Shown here: positions 34,479 through 42,765 of the stretch, piece after piece
Position numbering within the stretch: the stretch's first letter is position 1
How the letters are laid out: each line of letters begins with the position of its first letter
Source of the DNA: Bradyrhizobium sp. MOS003
Lineage (GTDB): Bacteria; Pseudomonadota; Alphaproteobacteria; Rhizobiales; Xanthobacteraceae
Direction: 5' to 3'
DNA: 64,000 nucleotides
Assembly: GCF_003020125.1 (NCBI RefSeq)
Contig: NZ_PYFW01000003.1
Span: forward strand, 434,001 to 498,000
Translations under genes and position numbers: made by a program
Notes under the pieces: generated by a model
What the model saw: the letters and a program-made list of their open reading frames with translations, nothing else
Database searches by the model: none
What the model was told of the DNA's origin: nothing

Positions 34479-35540
34479 TTAGGAACGGGCTTCCACCCCT
34501 GTCGGAGCTCTGCTCGCGCCGGCTTCGTACCAGCCCCTTGTCGCCTTGACGATGCGGACGACGGACAGCATCACCGGGACCTCGACGAGTACGCCGACCA
34601 CGGTCGCCAGCGCCGCGCCGGAGTCCAGGCCGAACAGGCTGATCGCGGCGGCGACCGCCAGCTCGAAGAAGTTGCTCGCGCCGATCAGGGCGGCTGGAGC
34701 CGCGACGCACCACGCCACGCCAAATCGCCGGCTTAGCCAGTACGCCAAGCCCGCATTGAGATAGACCTGGACGAGGATCGGCACGGCGAGAATGGTAATG
34801 ACAAGCGGCTGCCTGACGATCTGTTCGCCCTGGAAGCCGAACAGCAGCACCAACGTGGTGAGGAGCGCAACCAGCGACAGAGGCTGCAGCTTCCGCATGA
34901 TGCGGTCGAAGCTGGCCACGCCGCTTCGCATCAGCGCCTTGCGCCACAGCTGTGCGACGATCACGGGAACCACGATGTAGAGCAGGACGGAGAACAGCAG
35001 CGTGCTCCAGGGGACGCTGATCGAGGCCACGCCGAGCAGCAGTCCCACCAGCGGCGCAAACAGGAACACCATGATGACGTCGTTCAGGGCGACCTGGCTC
35101 AGCGTGTAGTGAGGCTCTCCCTCGCACAAATTGGACCACACGAACACCATCGCGGTGCAAGGCGCGGCCGCCAGCAGAATCAAGCCGGCGATGTAGGATG
35201 AGATCTGGCCAGCCGGCAGCAGCGGCGCGAAGAGATGGCCGATGAAAAAGGAGCCGAGCAGCGCCATCGAGAACGGCTTCACGGCCCAATTGATGAAAAG
35301 GGTAACGCCGACGCCGCGCCAGTGCTCCCGGACCTGACCGAGCGAGCCGAAGTCGATCTTCAGCAACATGGGCACGATCATGAGCCAGATCAGCACTGCG
35401 ACCGGCAGGTTGACCTTGGCGACCTCAGCGACGGCGATGGCTCCGAAGACACCGGGCAGGACGTGTCCCAGTGCGACGCCGACGACAATGCAAAGCGCGA
35501 CCCACAGAGTGAGGTATCGTTCGAAGATGCTCATGATCAC
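34479..35540 (-). CDS. acr3: Arsenite efflux permease, ACR3 family
   Basis: 353 residues with ten predicted helices. The key family segment AAAPCTAMVFVWSNL (Cys at about 129) carries the cysteine needed for arsenite transport, and TLSQVALNDVIMVFLFAP and GASNFFELAVAAA are also conserved in ACR3. It exports As(III) through the inner membrane. It overlaps arsC by 4 bp and ends an arsR-arsC-acr3 operon. Its stop faces the CHAT gene set across 162 bp. Confidence 0.97.
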   Translation of the reverse strand: MIMSIFERYLTLWVALCIVVGVALGHVLPGVFGAIAVAEVAKVNLPVAVLIWLMIVPMLLKIDFGSLGQVREHWRGVGVTLFINWAVKPFSMALLGSFFIGHLFAPLLPAGQISSYIAGLILLAAAPCTAMVFVWSNLCEGEPHYTLSQVALNDVIMVFLFAPLVGLLLGVASISVPWSTLLFSVLLYIVVPVIVAQLWRKALMRSGVASFDRIMRKLQPLSLVALLTTLVLLFGFQGEQIVRQPLVITILAVPILVQVYLNAGLAYWLSRRFGVAWCVAAPAALIGASNFFELAVAAAISLFGLDSGAALATVVGVLVEVPVMLSVVRIVKATRGWYEAGASRAPTGVEARS

Positions 35541-36064
35541 GCCACGTCGTCTCGGCCGGATGTCGCGCCGTCGGAGCGGCCGATCTCGCGCAGCCTGGTT
35601 CCGAGCGACAGCCTGTCGATCTTCCTCAACGGCAGGTTCACGAAGGTATCGATCCGATTCCTGAGATAGCGGAACGCAGTGACGAACGCTGCCTGCTTCT
35701 GAAGCTCGGACCCTTCGGCCGCAGCGGGGTCTTCAATGCCCCAATGCGCCGTCATCGGCTGGCCCGGCCAGATCGGGCAGGCCTCGCCCGCTGCGTTGTC
35801 ACAAACAGTGAAGACGAAATCCATCACGGGCGCATCGGCGCTCGCGAATTCCAGCCAGCTTTTCGAGCGCATTCCGTCGACGGGGTAGTCCATGGCCTCA
35901 AGCGTGCTCAGCGCGAGCGGATGCACCGTGCCCTTTGGCGTGCTGCCCGCGGAGAAGGCGCGAAAGTGGTTGGCGCCGTCTTTGCGAAGGATCGACTCGG
36001 CCAGGATGGATCGCGCCGAGTTGCCGGTGCAGAGAAACAGCACATTGTAGATCTGGTCAGGCAC
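35537..36064 (-). CDS. arsC: Arsenate reductase, low-molecular-weight phosphatase type
   Basis: 175 residues, slightly longer than thioredoxin-coupled ArsC because of a C-terminal tail. The P-loop CTGNSARS holds Cys 12; VCDNAAGEACPIWPG provides Cys 88 and Cys 96. This Cys triad matches the thioredoxin/LMW-PTP class that reduces arsenate by a cysteine relay. It overlaps arsR by 8 bp and acr3 by 4 bp. Confidence 0.95.
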   Translation of the reverse strand: MPDQIYNVLFLCTGNSARSILAESILRKDGANHFRAFSAGSTPKGTVHPLALSTLEAMDYPVDGMRSKSWLEFASADAPVMDFVFTVCDNAAGEACPIWPGQPMTAHWGIEDPAAAEGSELQKQAAFVTAFRYLRNRIDTFVNLPLRKIDRLSLGTRLREIGRSDGATSGRDDVA

Positions 36065-36419
36065 GGCTTCGTTCCTTCCGTTTCGGCGAGCAGCAGGATT
36101 GCAATGTTTCGACGACGGGATCGCAGACCTCCGGTCGCCCGCCGCAGCAATCGCGAAGCAGGAAGAGCGTCACGTCGCGGAATTCGCTGAGATTGGCGCG
36201 GTAGACGATCGAGCGGCTGTGCCGCTCGGAGGAGACGAGGCGCGCCCGGCTTAGGATCGCCAGATGCGCGGAGAGCGTATTCTGGGGAACCTCAAGCAGG
36301 CGAGCCAGGTCGCCAGCGGCGAGGCCGTCGGGCTCGTGCCTGACCAGCGTGCGGAACGCTTCCAGACGGGTGGACTGAGCCAATGCGGCGAGGGAGAGGA
36401 CGGCATCTTCGTTTTCCAT
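36057..36419 (-). CDS. arsR: ArsR family regulator of the arsC-acr3 operon
   Basis: 120 residues from ATG 36419 (MENEDAVLSLAALAQSTRLEAF). A winged helix with recognition helix PQNTLSAHLAILSRA is followed by a cysteine-rich end: CC at 91-92, Cys 99 and CC at 109-110. The cysteines are C-terminal rather than in the ELCVCDL position of classical ArsR, as in the rhizobial/Acidithiobacillus type sensors of As(III). A symmetric operator overlaps its own promoter, so autoregulation is likely. Confidence 0.93.
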   Translation of the reverse strand: MENEDAVLSLAALAQSTRLEAFRTLVRHEPDGLAAGDLARLLEVPQNTLSAHLAILSRARLVSSERHSRSIVYRANLSEFRDVTLFLLRDCCGGRPEVCDPVVETLQSCCSPKRKERSRA

Positions 36420-36455
36420 ATATCCAGATTTATGGAATAGATGAAAAGGCGTCAA
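36414..36455 (-). promoter_or_regulatory. arsR promoter with overlapping TTCCATA/TATGGAA operator
   Basis: Reading leftward, TTGACG (complement of 36450-36455) stands 17 bp before TAAATC (complement of 36427-36432). The perfect inverted repeat TTCCATA-N10-TATGGAA (36414-36437) covers the -10 box and the arsR start codon. This is the expected geometry for repression by ArsR with release by arsenite. Confidence 0.68.
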
Positions 36456-36480
36456 TCCGAATCTCGTAGCGCCAGTCCTC

Positions 36481-36501
36481 TATAATTCGAATATTCTAGA
36501 A
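36481..36501 (+). promoter_or_regulatory. -10 box and operator-like sequence of the second ArsR unit
   Basis: A perfect TATAAT (36481-36486) overlaps the 17-base sequence ATTCGAATATTCTAGAA (36485-36501). Nearly the same 17-mer, ATTCGATGATTCTAGAA, recurs at 36881-36897 before the FAD oxidoreductase gene, with two mismatches. The -35 is poor (near 36458). The shared sequence is a strong candidate for the binding site of the second ArsR protein. Confidence 0.65.
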
Positions 36502-36520
36502 ATATAGTTTGACAGCCGGC

Positions 36521-36862
36521 GTGAACGAGCACATTTTGAATGTCATGAAGATCGCCGACGCAGCAGCACGTTTGGAAGCCCTGGGTAATCAAACCCGGCT
36601 TCAAATCTATCGGGCGTTGGTCCGTGCCGGGCATGCCGGCATGCCGGTCGGTCGCCTCCAGGACAAGCTGAAGATCCCGGCGTCGACACTGTCGCATCAC
36701 ATCAAGACCTTGGTCTCGGTCGGCCTCGTCAGCCAGGTCAGGGAATCGACCACCCTGATCTGCCACGCCAACTTCGATGCCATGCGGGGCCTCGTCGATT
36801 TCCTGGCGGCGGAGTGCTGCGCGGACGAAGTCGGATGCAAGGATGCGCAAACGGCCGCCTGA
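36521..36862 (+). CDS. Second ArsR/SmtB family regulator
   Basis: 113 residues from GTG 36521; TTG 36509 and ATG 36545 are alternatives, and no start has a strong ribosome site. Winged-helix core (LEALGNQTRLQIYRALVRAG) with recognition helix PASTLSHHIKTLVSVG and a C-terminal ECCADEVGC cysteine cluster for a soft metalloid. It heads the rightward half of the arsenic island and probably controls the FAD gene and carriers that follow. It is distinct from the other ArsR here, so two regulators with two operators are present. Confidence 0.9.
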   Translation: MNEHILNVMKIADAAARLEALGNQTRLQIYRALVRAGHAGMPVGRLQDKLKIPASTLSHHIKTLVSVGLVSQVRESTTLICHANFDAMRGLVDFLAAECCADEVGCKDAQTAA

Positions 36863-36880
36863 ATTTTTTCTGTTCACATT

Positions 36881-36897
36881 ATTCGATGATTCTAGAA
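36881..36897 (+). promoter_or_regulatory. Second copy of the ATTCGA-N3-TTCTAGAA operator-like sequence
   Basis: ATTCGATGATTCTAGAA matches the copy at 36485-36501 at 15 of 17 bases and lies 17 bp before the FAD oxidoreductase start codon, so a bound repressor would cover the ribosome site or act on a promoter just upstream (CATTAT at 36877-36882 is a possible -10). Confidence 0.6.
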
Positions 36898-36913
36898 AGA
36901 TGGGAGAAGCTCA

Positions 36914-38287
36914 ATGAACGCCAGGACAGACGTCAAGACGGTCGCCATCATCGGAGCCGGGCCGGTGGGCCTCGCTGCGGCTGCGCATGTGCTCGAACGC
37001 GGCATGTCTCCCATCGTGATCGAGGCCGGCCCTGAAGCCGCACATGCGGTCCGTCAGTGGCAGCACGTCCAGCTGTTCTCGCCGTGGGAATACAATATCG
37101 ACAAGGCGGCAGCGCGCCTGCTCGCGCCGACCGGTTGGAATTCGCCGGATCCTCACGCCTATCCGACCGGCGGCGAGCTGATCGATCGATATCTCACCCC
37201 GCTCGCAACACGTACGCCGCTTCGGGAGACAATCCGAACGTCGAGCCGGGTCACGGCGATCAGCCGCGCTGGCTTCGACAAGGCGAAAACGAAGGGCAGG
37301 GAGCAGGCGCCGTTCGAGATCCGCTATCAGAACGGCAAGGGGCCCGAGGTGCTGCGCGCCGATGCCGTGATCGACGTCTCAGGCACGTGGTTCTCTTCCA
37401 ATCCCGCAGGCAGCAACGGTCTGCCCGCGATCGGCGAACGCGAGCACGCGGGCCGCATCGCCTACGGCATGCCGGATGTGCGCGGCGCCGATCGCGCCCG
37501 CTACGCTGGCAAGACCGTTGCCGTGCTCGGTGCCGGTCATTCCGCCCTTGGTACGCTGATCGATCTCGTGCAACTTGCGGACGAGGTGCCGGGCACGCAA
37601 GCGATCTGGCTGCTGCGCGGCACCGATCCCGCAAAGGCCTTCGGCGGCGGCAGCAATGACAAGCTTGCCGCGCGCGGCGCGCTGGGGGCCACCTTCGCCG
37701 CGCTCGTGGCTGCCGGCAAGATCAAGATCGAGACCGGATTTGGCGTGACGCATGTCTCGGATTCCGAAGGCCGCCTCAGGATTTCGGCTGGCGCCTGCTG
37801 CGGCGCGCAGAGCGTTGTGGCGGACGAGCTGGTGGTTTCGACCGGCTTTCGTCCCGATCTCTCGTTCCTGGCCGAATTGCGGTTGCGGCTCGATCCGGCC
37901 ATCGAGGCGCCGGTTGCGCTCGCGCCGCTGATCGATCCCAACGAGCACAGCTGCGGCACGGTTCGTCCGCACGGCGCCCGCGAGCTCGCGCATGACGAGC
38001 CTGGTTTCTATCTCGCCGGCATGAAGTCCTATGGTCGTGCGCCGACCTTCCTGATGATGACCGGATACGAACAGGTCCGTTCCATCGTCGCCGACATCGC
38101 CGGCGACAAGGAGGCCGCGGCCCGCGTCGAGCTCGTGCTGCCGGAGACTGGCGTCTGCACGCGCGGCGGTGTCGAGGCGGCTGGTGCGGGATGCTGCGGC
38201 GGTCCCGCGAAGGCCGAGCCGTCAGCCTGCTGTGCTGCCGATGAAACCGCCAAGACGGAAGGTCGCGCGGGGTGCGGCTGCTCATGA
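36914..38287 (+). CDS. FAD-dependent oxidoreductase of the ars island with cysteine-rich tail (ArsO-like)
   Basis: 457 residues, GGGAGAAG before ATG 36914. An FAD-binding GAGPVGLAAAA at about 14-24, an NADP-binding GAGHSALGTLIDL near 210 and a DVSGTW / ELVVSTGFRPD pair mark a flavin monooxygenase/thioredoxin-reductase-like fold. The last 34 residues hold CC (427-428), CC (439-440) and CGC (454-456), a possible As(III) or metal-binding tail. It is similar in context to ArsO-type flavoproteins of ars operons, whose reaction is not settled. The MFS gene overlaps its stop (ATGA). Confidence 0.8.
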   Translation: MNARTDVKTVAIIGAGPVGLAAAAHVLERGMSPIVIEAGPEAAHAVRQWQHVQLFSPWEYNIDKAAARLLAPTGWNSPDPHAYPTGGELIDRYLTPLATRTPLRETIRTSSRVTAISRAGFDKAKTKGREQAPFEIRYQNGKGPEVLRADAVIDVSGTWFSSNPAGSNGLPAIGEREHAGRIAYGMPDVRGADRARYAGKTVAVLGAGHSALGTLIDLVQLADEVPGTQAIWLLRGTDPAKAFGGGSNDKLAARGALGATFAALVAAGKIKIETGFGVTHVSDSEGRLRISAGACCGAQSVVADELVVSTGFRPDLSFLAELRLRLDPAIEAPVALAPLIDPNEHSCGTVRPHGARELAHDEPGFYLAGMKSYGRAPTFLMMTGYEQVRSIVADIAGDKEAAARVELVLPETGVCTRGGVEAAGAGCCGGPAKAEPSACCAADETAKTEGRAGCGCS

Positions 38288-39471
38288 CGCAGGTCCCGGC
38301 GGGCCGGGAGGCAGGCCCGCTCGCAATTGTCTTCGCACTCGGAACCGCGCAGACCATTGCGTGGGCATCGAGCTATTATCTTCCTGCCATCCTGGCGGCG
38401 CCGATTGCGCGCGATCTCGGTCTTGCGCCGACCTGGGTGTTCGGCGCGCTCTCGGGAGCGCTCGTCATCTCCGGCCTGCTCGGGCCACGCGTGGGGCACG
38501 CCATCGATACGTTCGGAGGGCGTGGCCTGCTTGCGGTCTCGAACCTCCTCTTCGTGGCAGGCCTGCTCCTCTTGTCCGTGGCTCACGGCGTGGTGGTGCT
38601 GGTTGCAGCCTGGGTGTTGCTCGGGATCGGCATGGGCATGGGCTTGTATGAAGCGGCCTTCGCGACGCTTGCGCGCATCTATGGCAGCAACGCGCGACGA
38701 ACCATAACCGGCATCACCTTGATCGCAGGTTTCGCCAGCACCCTCGGCTGGCCCCTCACGACGTGGCTGGCCGCCGAGTACGACTGGCGGGTGGCCTGCC
38801 AGGTGTGGGCGGCGATACACATCTGTCTGGCGCTGCCGCTCAATCTGTCCCTGCCGCGCGTCGTTCCTCTGGACCAGCAGCCTCGGCCGGACCCGGGCGC
38901 GAGCCAAAGATCCGGACGGCAAAGCGAGACGTTCGCGATGGTGCTGCTGGCTTACATGTTCGCGGCAGCAAGCTTTGTCAGCTCGGGTGTCTCGGCCATT
39001 CTACCGACCATGCTGGTGGCGTTCGGCGCGACGCCGGCACAGGCGCTGCTCGCAGGCGCCCTGGTCGGACCTGCACAGGTCGGTGCCCGCCTTCTGGAAG
39101 CAGGGTGGCTCGGTCGGTTTCATCCGCTGTTGTCGGCCCGGCTCGCCATGCTGATGAATCCGATCGGCGTGGTTGCTTTGGTCGCGGGCGGCCCCTTGCT
39201 CGCATCGACTTTCACGGTGCTGTATGGCGCAGGCAACGGCATCATCACCATTGCCCGCGGCACGCTTCCTTTGGCACTGTTCGGACCGGCGGGATTCGGC
39301 CGGCGCGTCGGCATGATCTCGCTGCCGTCGCGGGCGACCGGCGCGCTCGCTCCACTCGCGCTCGGAGTGATGGTGGAGCAGTTTGGCAGCAGCGCGCTCT
39401 GGATCAGCGCGATGGCCTCGATCTCCGCGTTTTTCGCGCTTCTGTTGCTGCGGGCAGACCAGACAAGATAG
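38284..39471 (+). CDS. MFS transporter of the ars island (first)
   Basis: 395 residues from ATG 38284, overlapping the FAD gene stop by 4 bp. Twelve predicted helices with an MFS-like loop GHAIDTFGGRGLL between helices 2 and 3 and a long basic middle loop. The strict coupling suggests that it exports the product of the FAD enzyme or an arsenical (inference). ArsJ and ArsK are known MFS arsenic carriers, but no GAPDH-like arsJ partner is here, and I do not assign either name. Confidence 0.85.
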   Translation: MTQVPAGREAGPLAIVFALGTAQTIAWASSYYLPAILAAPIARDLGLAPTWVFGALSGALVISGLLGPRVGHAIDTFGGRGLLAVSNLLFVAGLLLLSVAHGVVVLVAAWVLLGIGMGMGLYEAAFATLARIYGSNARRTITGITLIAGFASTLGWPLTTWLAAEYDWRVACQVWAAIHICLALPLNLSLPRVVPLDQQPRPDPGASQRSGRQSETFAMVLLAYMFAAASFVSSGVSAILPTMLVAFGATPAQALLAGALVGPAQVGARLLEAGWLGRFHPLLSARLAMLMNPIGVVALVAGGPLLASTFTVLYGAGNGIITIARGTLPLALFGPAGFGRRVGMISLPSRATGALAPLALGVMVEQFGSSALWISAMASISAFFALLLLRADQTR

Positions 39472-39499
39472 GGACCAAGGGGAGGCCAGCATTCGGAGT

Positions 39500-40711
39500 G
39501 TGAGCGGGGGACCGCTGATCGCGGTGATGTGTATCGGCCAGCTCGGCAATCTGCTGCCGCACGTGACGCTGTCCGCGAATCTGGCGCAGCATCTGATGCC
39601 GGCGTGGGGGCTGTCTGCCGCCGAAGGCGGGCTGATGGCAAGCGGCTATGCGTTCGGCTACATGCTGGCGGTGCCGGTGCTGACGACGTTGACCGATCGC
39701 ATCGACGCGCGGATCGTGCTGCTGTGCGGCTCCATCGTCAGCGGCCTGGCGACCATGGCCTTCGGCATCTTTGCCCAAGGATTCTGGTCGGGCACCATCA
39801 TTTGGTCGCTCGCGGGACTGGGCTTTGCCGGCGCCTACATGCCCGGCCTGAAGGCGTTGACCGACCGATTGCCCGCAGGGGACACCTCGCGGGCGGTGAC
39901 GCTGTACACGTCGAGCTTCTCGGTCGGCGTCGGCCTGTCGTTCCTTGTTGCACAAGTCCTCGCCGATCGCTGGGGATGGCGGACCGCTTTCTACGTCACC
40001 GGCGTCGGCCCCATCGCGATGGTGATCGCGTGCCTCCTGATGCAGGGACAGCGGCCTGCGCCGAAGGCGGGGCGTCTTCTCAACTTCGCACCCGTCTTCG
40101 CCAACCGCGAGGCGCTCGGCTACATCCTCGGTTATGGGGCTCACTGCTTCGAGCTGTATGGCATTCGCACCTGGCTGGTCGGGTTCTGGACCTTCGTCGT
40201 TGCGCATCAAGGCGGGCCGTCCTGGATGACGCCCGTGCTGATGAGCTTCTGCTTTGCGGTGATCTCGATGCCGGCGAGTATCCTCGGCAACGAGGCCGCG
40301 CTGAAATTTGGACGGCATCGGGCCATCACGGTCGTGATGATCGCTTCGGCTTGCGTCGCGCTGGTGATCGGTCTCAACGCAACGGCCCCCGCATGGGTGC
40401 TCGCGCTGCTGCTGATGATGTACGGCCTGACGGTGCCGGCTGATTCAGGCGCGTTGACCGCAGGCATGTCGGCTGCAGCCGTCTCCGAGCATCGCGGTGC
40501 AACGCTGGCCCTGCATTCCACGGTCGGCTTCGGCCTGTCGGCGCTCGGCGCGTGGGGCACCGGCGTCGCACTCGACATGGCCGGCGGACCGCAGAACGCG
40601 GGCGGATGGCTGCTGGTGTTCATCGTGCTGGCGGCCGGAATCGCGCTGGGGCCGTTGGCGTTGCTGTGGGCGCGACGAGCCGGCGCCGAGGGCGTCGCAA
40701 CAAGACTTTGA
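39500..40711 (+). CDS. MFS transporter of the ars island (second)
   Basis: 403 residues from GTG 39500; GGGGAGG lies 14 bp upstream, and longer in-frame starts run inside the preceding gene. Twelve helices starting GGPLIAVMCIGQLGNLLPHV; TDRIDARIVLL is the MFS 2-3 loop. It is not a close copy of the first MFS protein. Substrate unknown; the position suggests a role in arsenical or drug efflux. Confidence 0.82.
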   Translation: MSGGPLIAVMCIGQLGNLLPHVTLSANLAQHLMPAWGLSAAEGGLMASGYAFGYMLAVPVLTTLTDRIDARIVLLCGSIVSGLATMAFGIFAQGFWSGTIIWSLAGLGFAGAYMPGLKALTDRLPAGDTSRAVTLYTSSFSVGVGLSFLVAQVLADRWGWRTAFYVTGVGPIAMVIACLLMQGQRPAPKAGRLLNFAPVFANREALGYILGYGAHCFELYGIRTWLVGFWTFVVAHQGGPSWMTPVLMSFCFAVISMPASILGNEAALKFGRHRAITVVMIASACVALVIGLNATAPAWVLALLLMMYGLTVPADSGALTAGMSAAAVSEHRGATLALHSTVGFGLSALGAWGTGVALDMAGGPQNAGGWLLVFIVLAAGIALGPLALLWARRAGAEGVATRL

Positions 40712-40758
40712 CACAGCGCAATGCCGTCAGGGACGAAATCGGTTGAACTGTCTTCGCA

Positions 40759-41469
40759 ATGTTCGATTTCGACCAGCCGCTGTTCATCGCCGGGCTCCTG
40801 CTGGGCTTTTCCTCGAGCCTGCATTGCTTCGGCATGTGTGCAGGCATTGCTTCCTCCTTGCACTTCGCCGCCGACTTCGGTTCGAACCGGCCGCGGCGGG
40901 GTCTGCTGACGACGACGGTTCTGATCAACGCGGGGCGCATCTCTGCCTATATGCTGGCAGGCGCCACGGTGGGCGCGATAGGATCGAGCGTGTTCGGATC
41001 GTTCGACCACGCATTCGCCCATGCGATCCTGCGCTGGGCCGCGGCCGCGGCTCTCGCCTGGATCGGACTTTCGATGCTCGAAGTGCTGTCGCTGCCGGCG
41101 TGGCTGTCGCGGCTGGCCGCGATCGTCAGCGCCAGGATCGGAACGGCCGCACGTGCGACGAATCTACCGCCGACGCTGGGGCTGTTCGTCAGCGGTGCGG
41201 TCTGGGGCTTTCTTCCCTGCGCCATGGTCTACGCGGCGTTGTTCTACGCCATGCTGACCGGCTCGTCGCTCGGGGGCGCGCTGGCGATGAGCGGCTTCGG
41301 TCTCGGCACCCTTCCGGTCCTGCTCGGATCTGGGTTGGGACTTCCGTTGCTGAGGCGCCGTGCGACCGCGGGATGGCTGAGAAACACGGTCGCGCTCGCC
41401 ATCATCGCGGTGGGGATCGTCAGCGCCGGCGTGTCGCCGTCGACCTTGGCCGTGTGGTGCCGAACCTGA
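40759..41469 (+). CDS. DsbD_2/SafE-like membrane protein
   Basis: 236 residues with six or seven helices. The paired motifs SSLHCFGMCAG (about 19-29) and WGFLPCAMVYAAL (about 149-161) are those of the PF13386 family (cytochrome biogenesis/urease-accessory UreH-like membrane domain, related to DsbD), where the two cysteines may carry electrons or a metal. In other genomes relatives sit near copper or cbb3 oxidase genes. Here the gene ends the arsenic island, 47 bp after the second MFS gene. Role in arsenic handling is not known. Confidence 0.82.
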   Translation: MFDFDQPLFIAGLLLGFSSSLHCFGMCAGIASSLHFAADFGSNRPRRGLLTTTVLINAGRISAYMLAGATVGAIGSSVFGSFDHAFAHAILRWAAAAALAWIGLSMLEVLSLPAWLSRLAAIVSARIGTAARATNLPPTLGLFVSGAVWGFLPCAMVYAALFYAMLTGSSLGGALAMSGFGLGTLPVLLGSGLGLPLLRRRATAGWLRNTVALAIIAVGIVSAGVSPSTLAVWCRT

Positions 41470-41521
41470 CAGGCTTGCCGACGTCTTCGATCGTCGGCCG
41501 CAAGCGGTGCCGGTTCCGCCG

Positions 41522-41929
41522 CTATGGCTGCGGCGGATAGCGCTCGAACGTCGGCAGTTCGTGCGCATGCTCCATCCAGCGAAGCCGCTCGGCGACCTGG
41601 ATCTGCATCGTCGCCGGTACGGCATCGGGATCGTCGTAAGTCGCGCTCTGGATGTCGATGATGCCGGGCAGCATGTCGGCATTGATATAGAACAGGCCGG
41701 TGCCGCAATGGCTGCAAAAGTGTCGCCGGCCGTGGTCCGAGGAATTGTAGACCTTGGGCTCGCCGCTGGTCACCTTGAGCGCGCTCTCCGGATACATCGT
41801 CCAGCCGACGACGGGAGCGCCGGCGTGGAGCCGGCAATCGCGGCAGTGGCACAGCGCATGCACGATCGCGTCGCCCTCGACCTCGTAACGGATTGCGCCG
41901 CAATGACAGCCGCCGGTGATGGTGCTCAT
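41522..41929 (-). CDS. GFA family zinc protein (second copy)
   Basis: 135 residues from ATG 41929; longer in-frame starts are not credible. Zinc ligands GGCHCGAIRY (Cys 8, 10), CHCRDC (27, 29, 32) and CSHC (72, 75) are complete, with GLFYINADMLPGIIDIQ typical of GFA proteins. It is a different branch from the copy inside the mutase operon. Single gene, convergent with the SafE-like gene, 52 bp apart. Confidence 0.9.
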   Translation of the reverse strand: MSTITGGCHCGAIRYEVEGDAIVHALCHCRDCRLHAGAPVVGWTMYPESALKVTSGEPKVYNSSDHGRRHFCSHCGTGLFYINADMLPGIIDIQSATYDDPDAVPATMQIQVAERLRWMEHAHELPTFERYPPQP

Positions 41930-42201
41930 TCGTTTCTCCCGATCGAAGGCAAGTATCTCAGTTCGATAACTCCCGAGACGCGCGGCTTCAACGACGCAAG
42001 CGATTTGAAGTTGCGTCCTACTGTCGCTTGACAGCTGCTGCCATGCCAGGCCTTCGGTGCTAGGCCTTCGGCGTCGCGGCGTCGCCGGAGGATCTGCAGC
42101 GTCGGTTTTCCACACCCACGACCGGCAGTATCGAATTGCGGATCCAGCCTACCAGCTATCGATAATTTGCCAGCGCCGTCGGGCGCAGCTTTGATTGTGG
42201 C

Positions 42202-42627
42202 ATGAGCACCAAATCACGCGAGGTCATCTGGAGCGGCCGAATTCTGGGTGCGGAAATTTCGGCCAAGCACGCGCGCGAGGAAGCCAAAAAGGCCGTTCGC
42301 GAGGCCGATCGCGCTGAAGCCGAAGCCTGGTCGGTCCGGATGGAAGGTTACGGTGGCCCTTCACAGCCGTCTCCGACGATCGCGCAATGCCTCAACGGTG
42401 GCATGGGCTGGCTCGAGGTCGAGTGCAACAGGTGCAAAGCACGCGCGAGCCTGCCACTCGATGCAATCCGTCGTCCCCGCGATACGCCGATCTGGAAGCT
42501 GGAGGCTTCGCTCAAGTGCCGGTCATGCCGGAATGGACGTTCCGCACCGCCCGTCCACATGATCAAGCTGACCGCCACGCGAAGCATCACGCCCTACAAA
42601 TGGGTGCATCCGACCGAGGAGAGATAG
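42202..42627 (+). CDS. Zinc-ribbon protein of unknown function
   Basis: 141 residues from ATG 42202. A charged helical start (SAKHAREEAKKAVREADRAEAEA) is followed by a four-cysteine ribbon, VECNRCKARASLPLDAIRR and LKCRSCRNGRSAPP, about 27 residues between pairs, and an end ITPYKWVHPTEER. Proteins with this LPLDAIRRPRDTPIWKLEA signature are numerous in Bradyrhizobium genomes (recollection). Function unknown; a nucleic-acid contact is possible. The 272-bp gap upstream holds only a short direct repeat AGGCCTTCGG (42048 and 42062). Confidence 0.75.
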   Translation: MSTKSREVIWSGRILGAEISAKHAREEAKKAVREADRAEAEAWSVRMEGYGGPSQPSPTIAQCLNGGMGWLEVECNRCKARASLPLDAIRRPRDTPIWKLEASLKCRSCRNGRSAPPVHMIKLTATRSITPYKWVHPTEER

Positions 42628-42765
42628 GCAGGCGCGGTTACCCGTCATCTGAACCATCCGCTCGATGATAACGACCAAGAGCCGAGCTTCTCACCAATCG
42701 CTGCGCCGAATGGCCTGGAACACAGGCAAGTTGGAAGCGCTTCGAAGGCCAACCGGAAAGAGATC

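Noticed and set aside
36509..36514. TTGACA as a -35 box for the second arsR unit
   Set aside because: It lies downstream of the perfect TATAAT and only 7-12 bp before the likely GTG start, with no -10 at proper spacing ahead of the gene.
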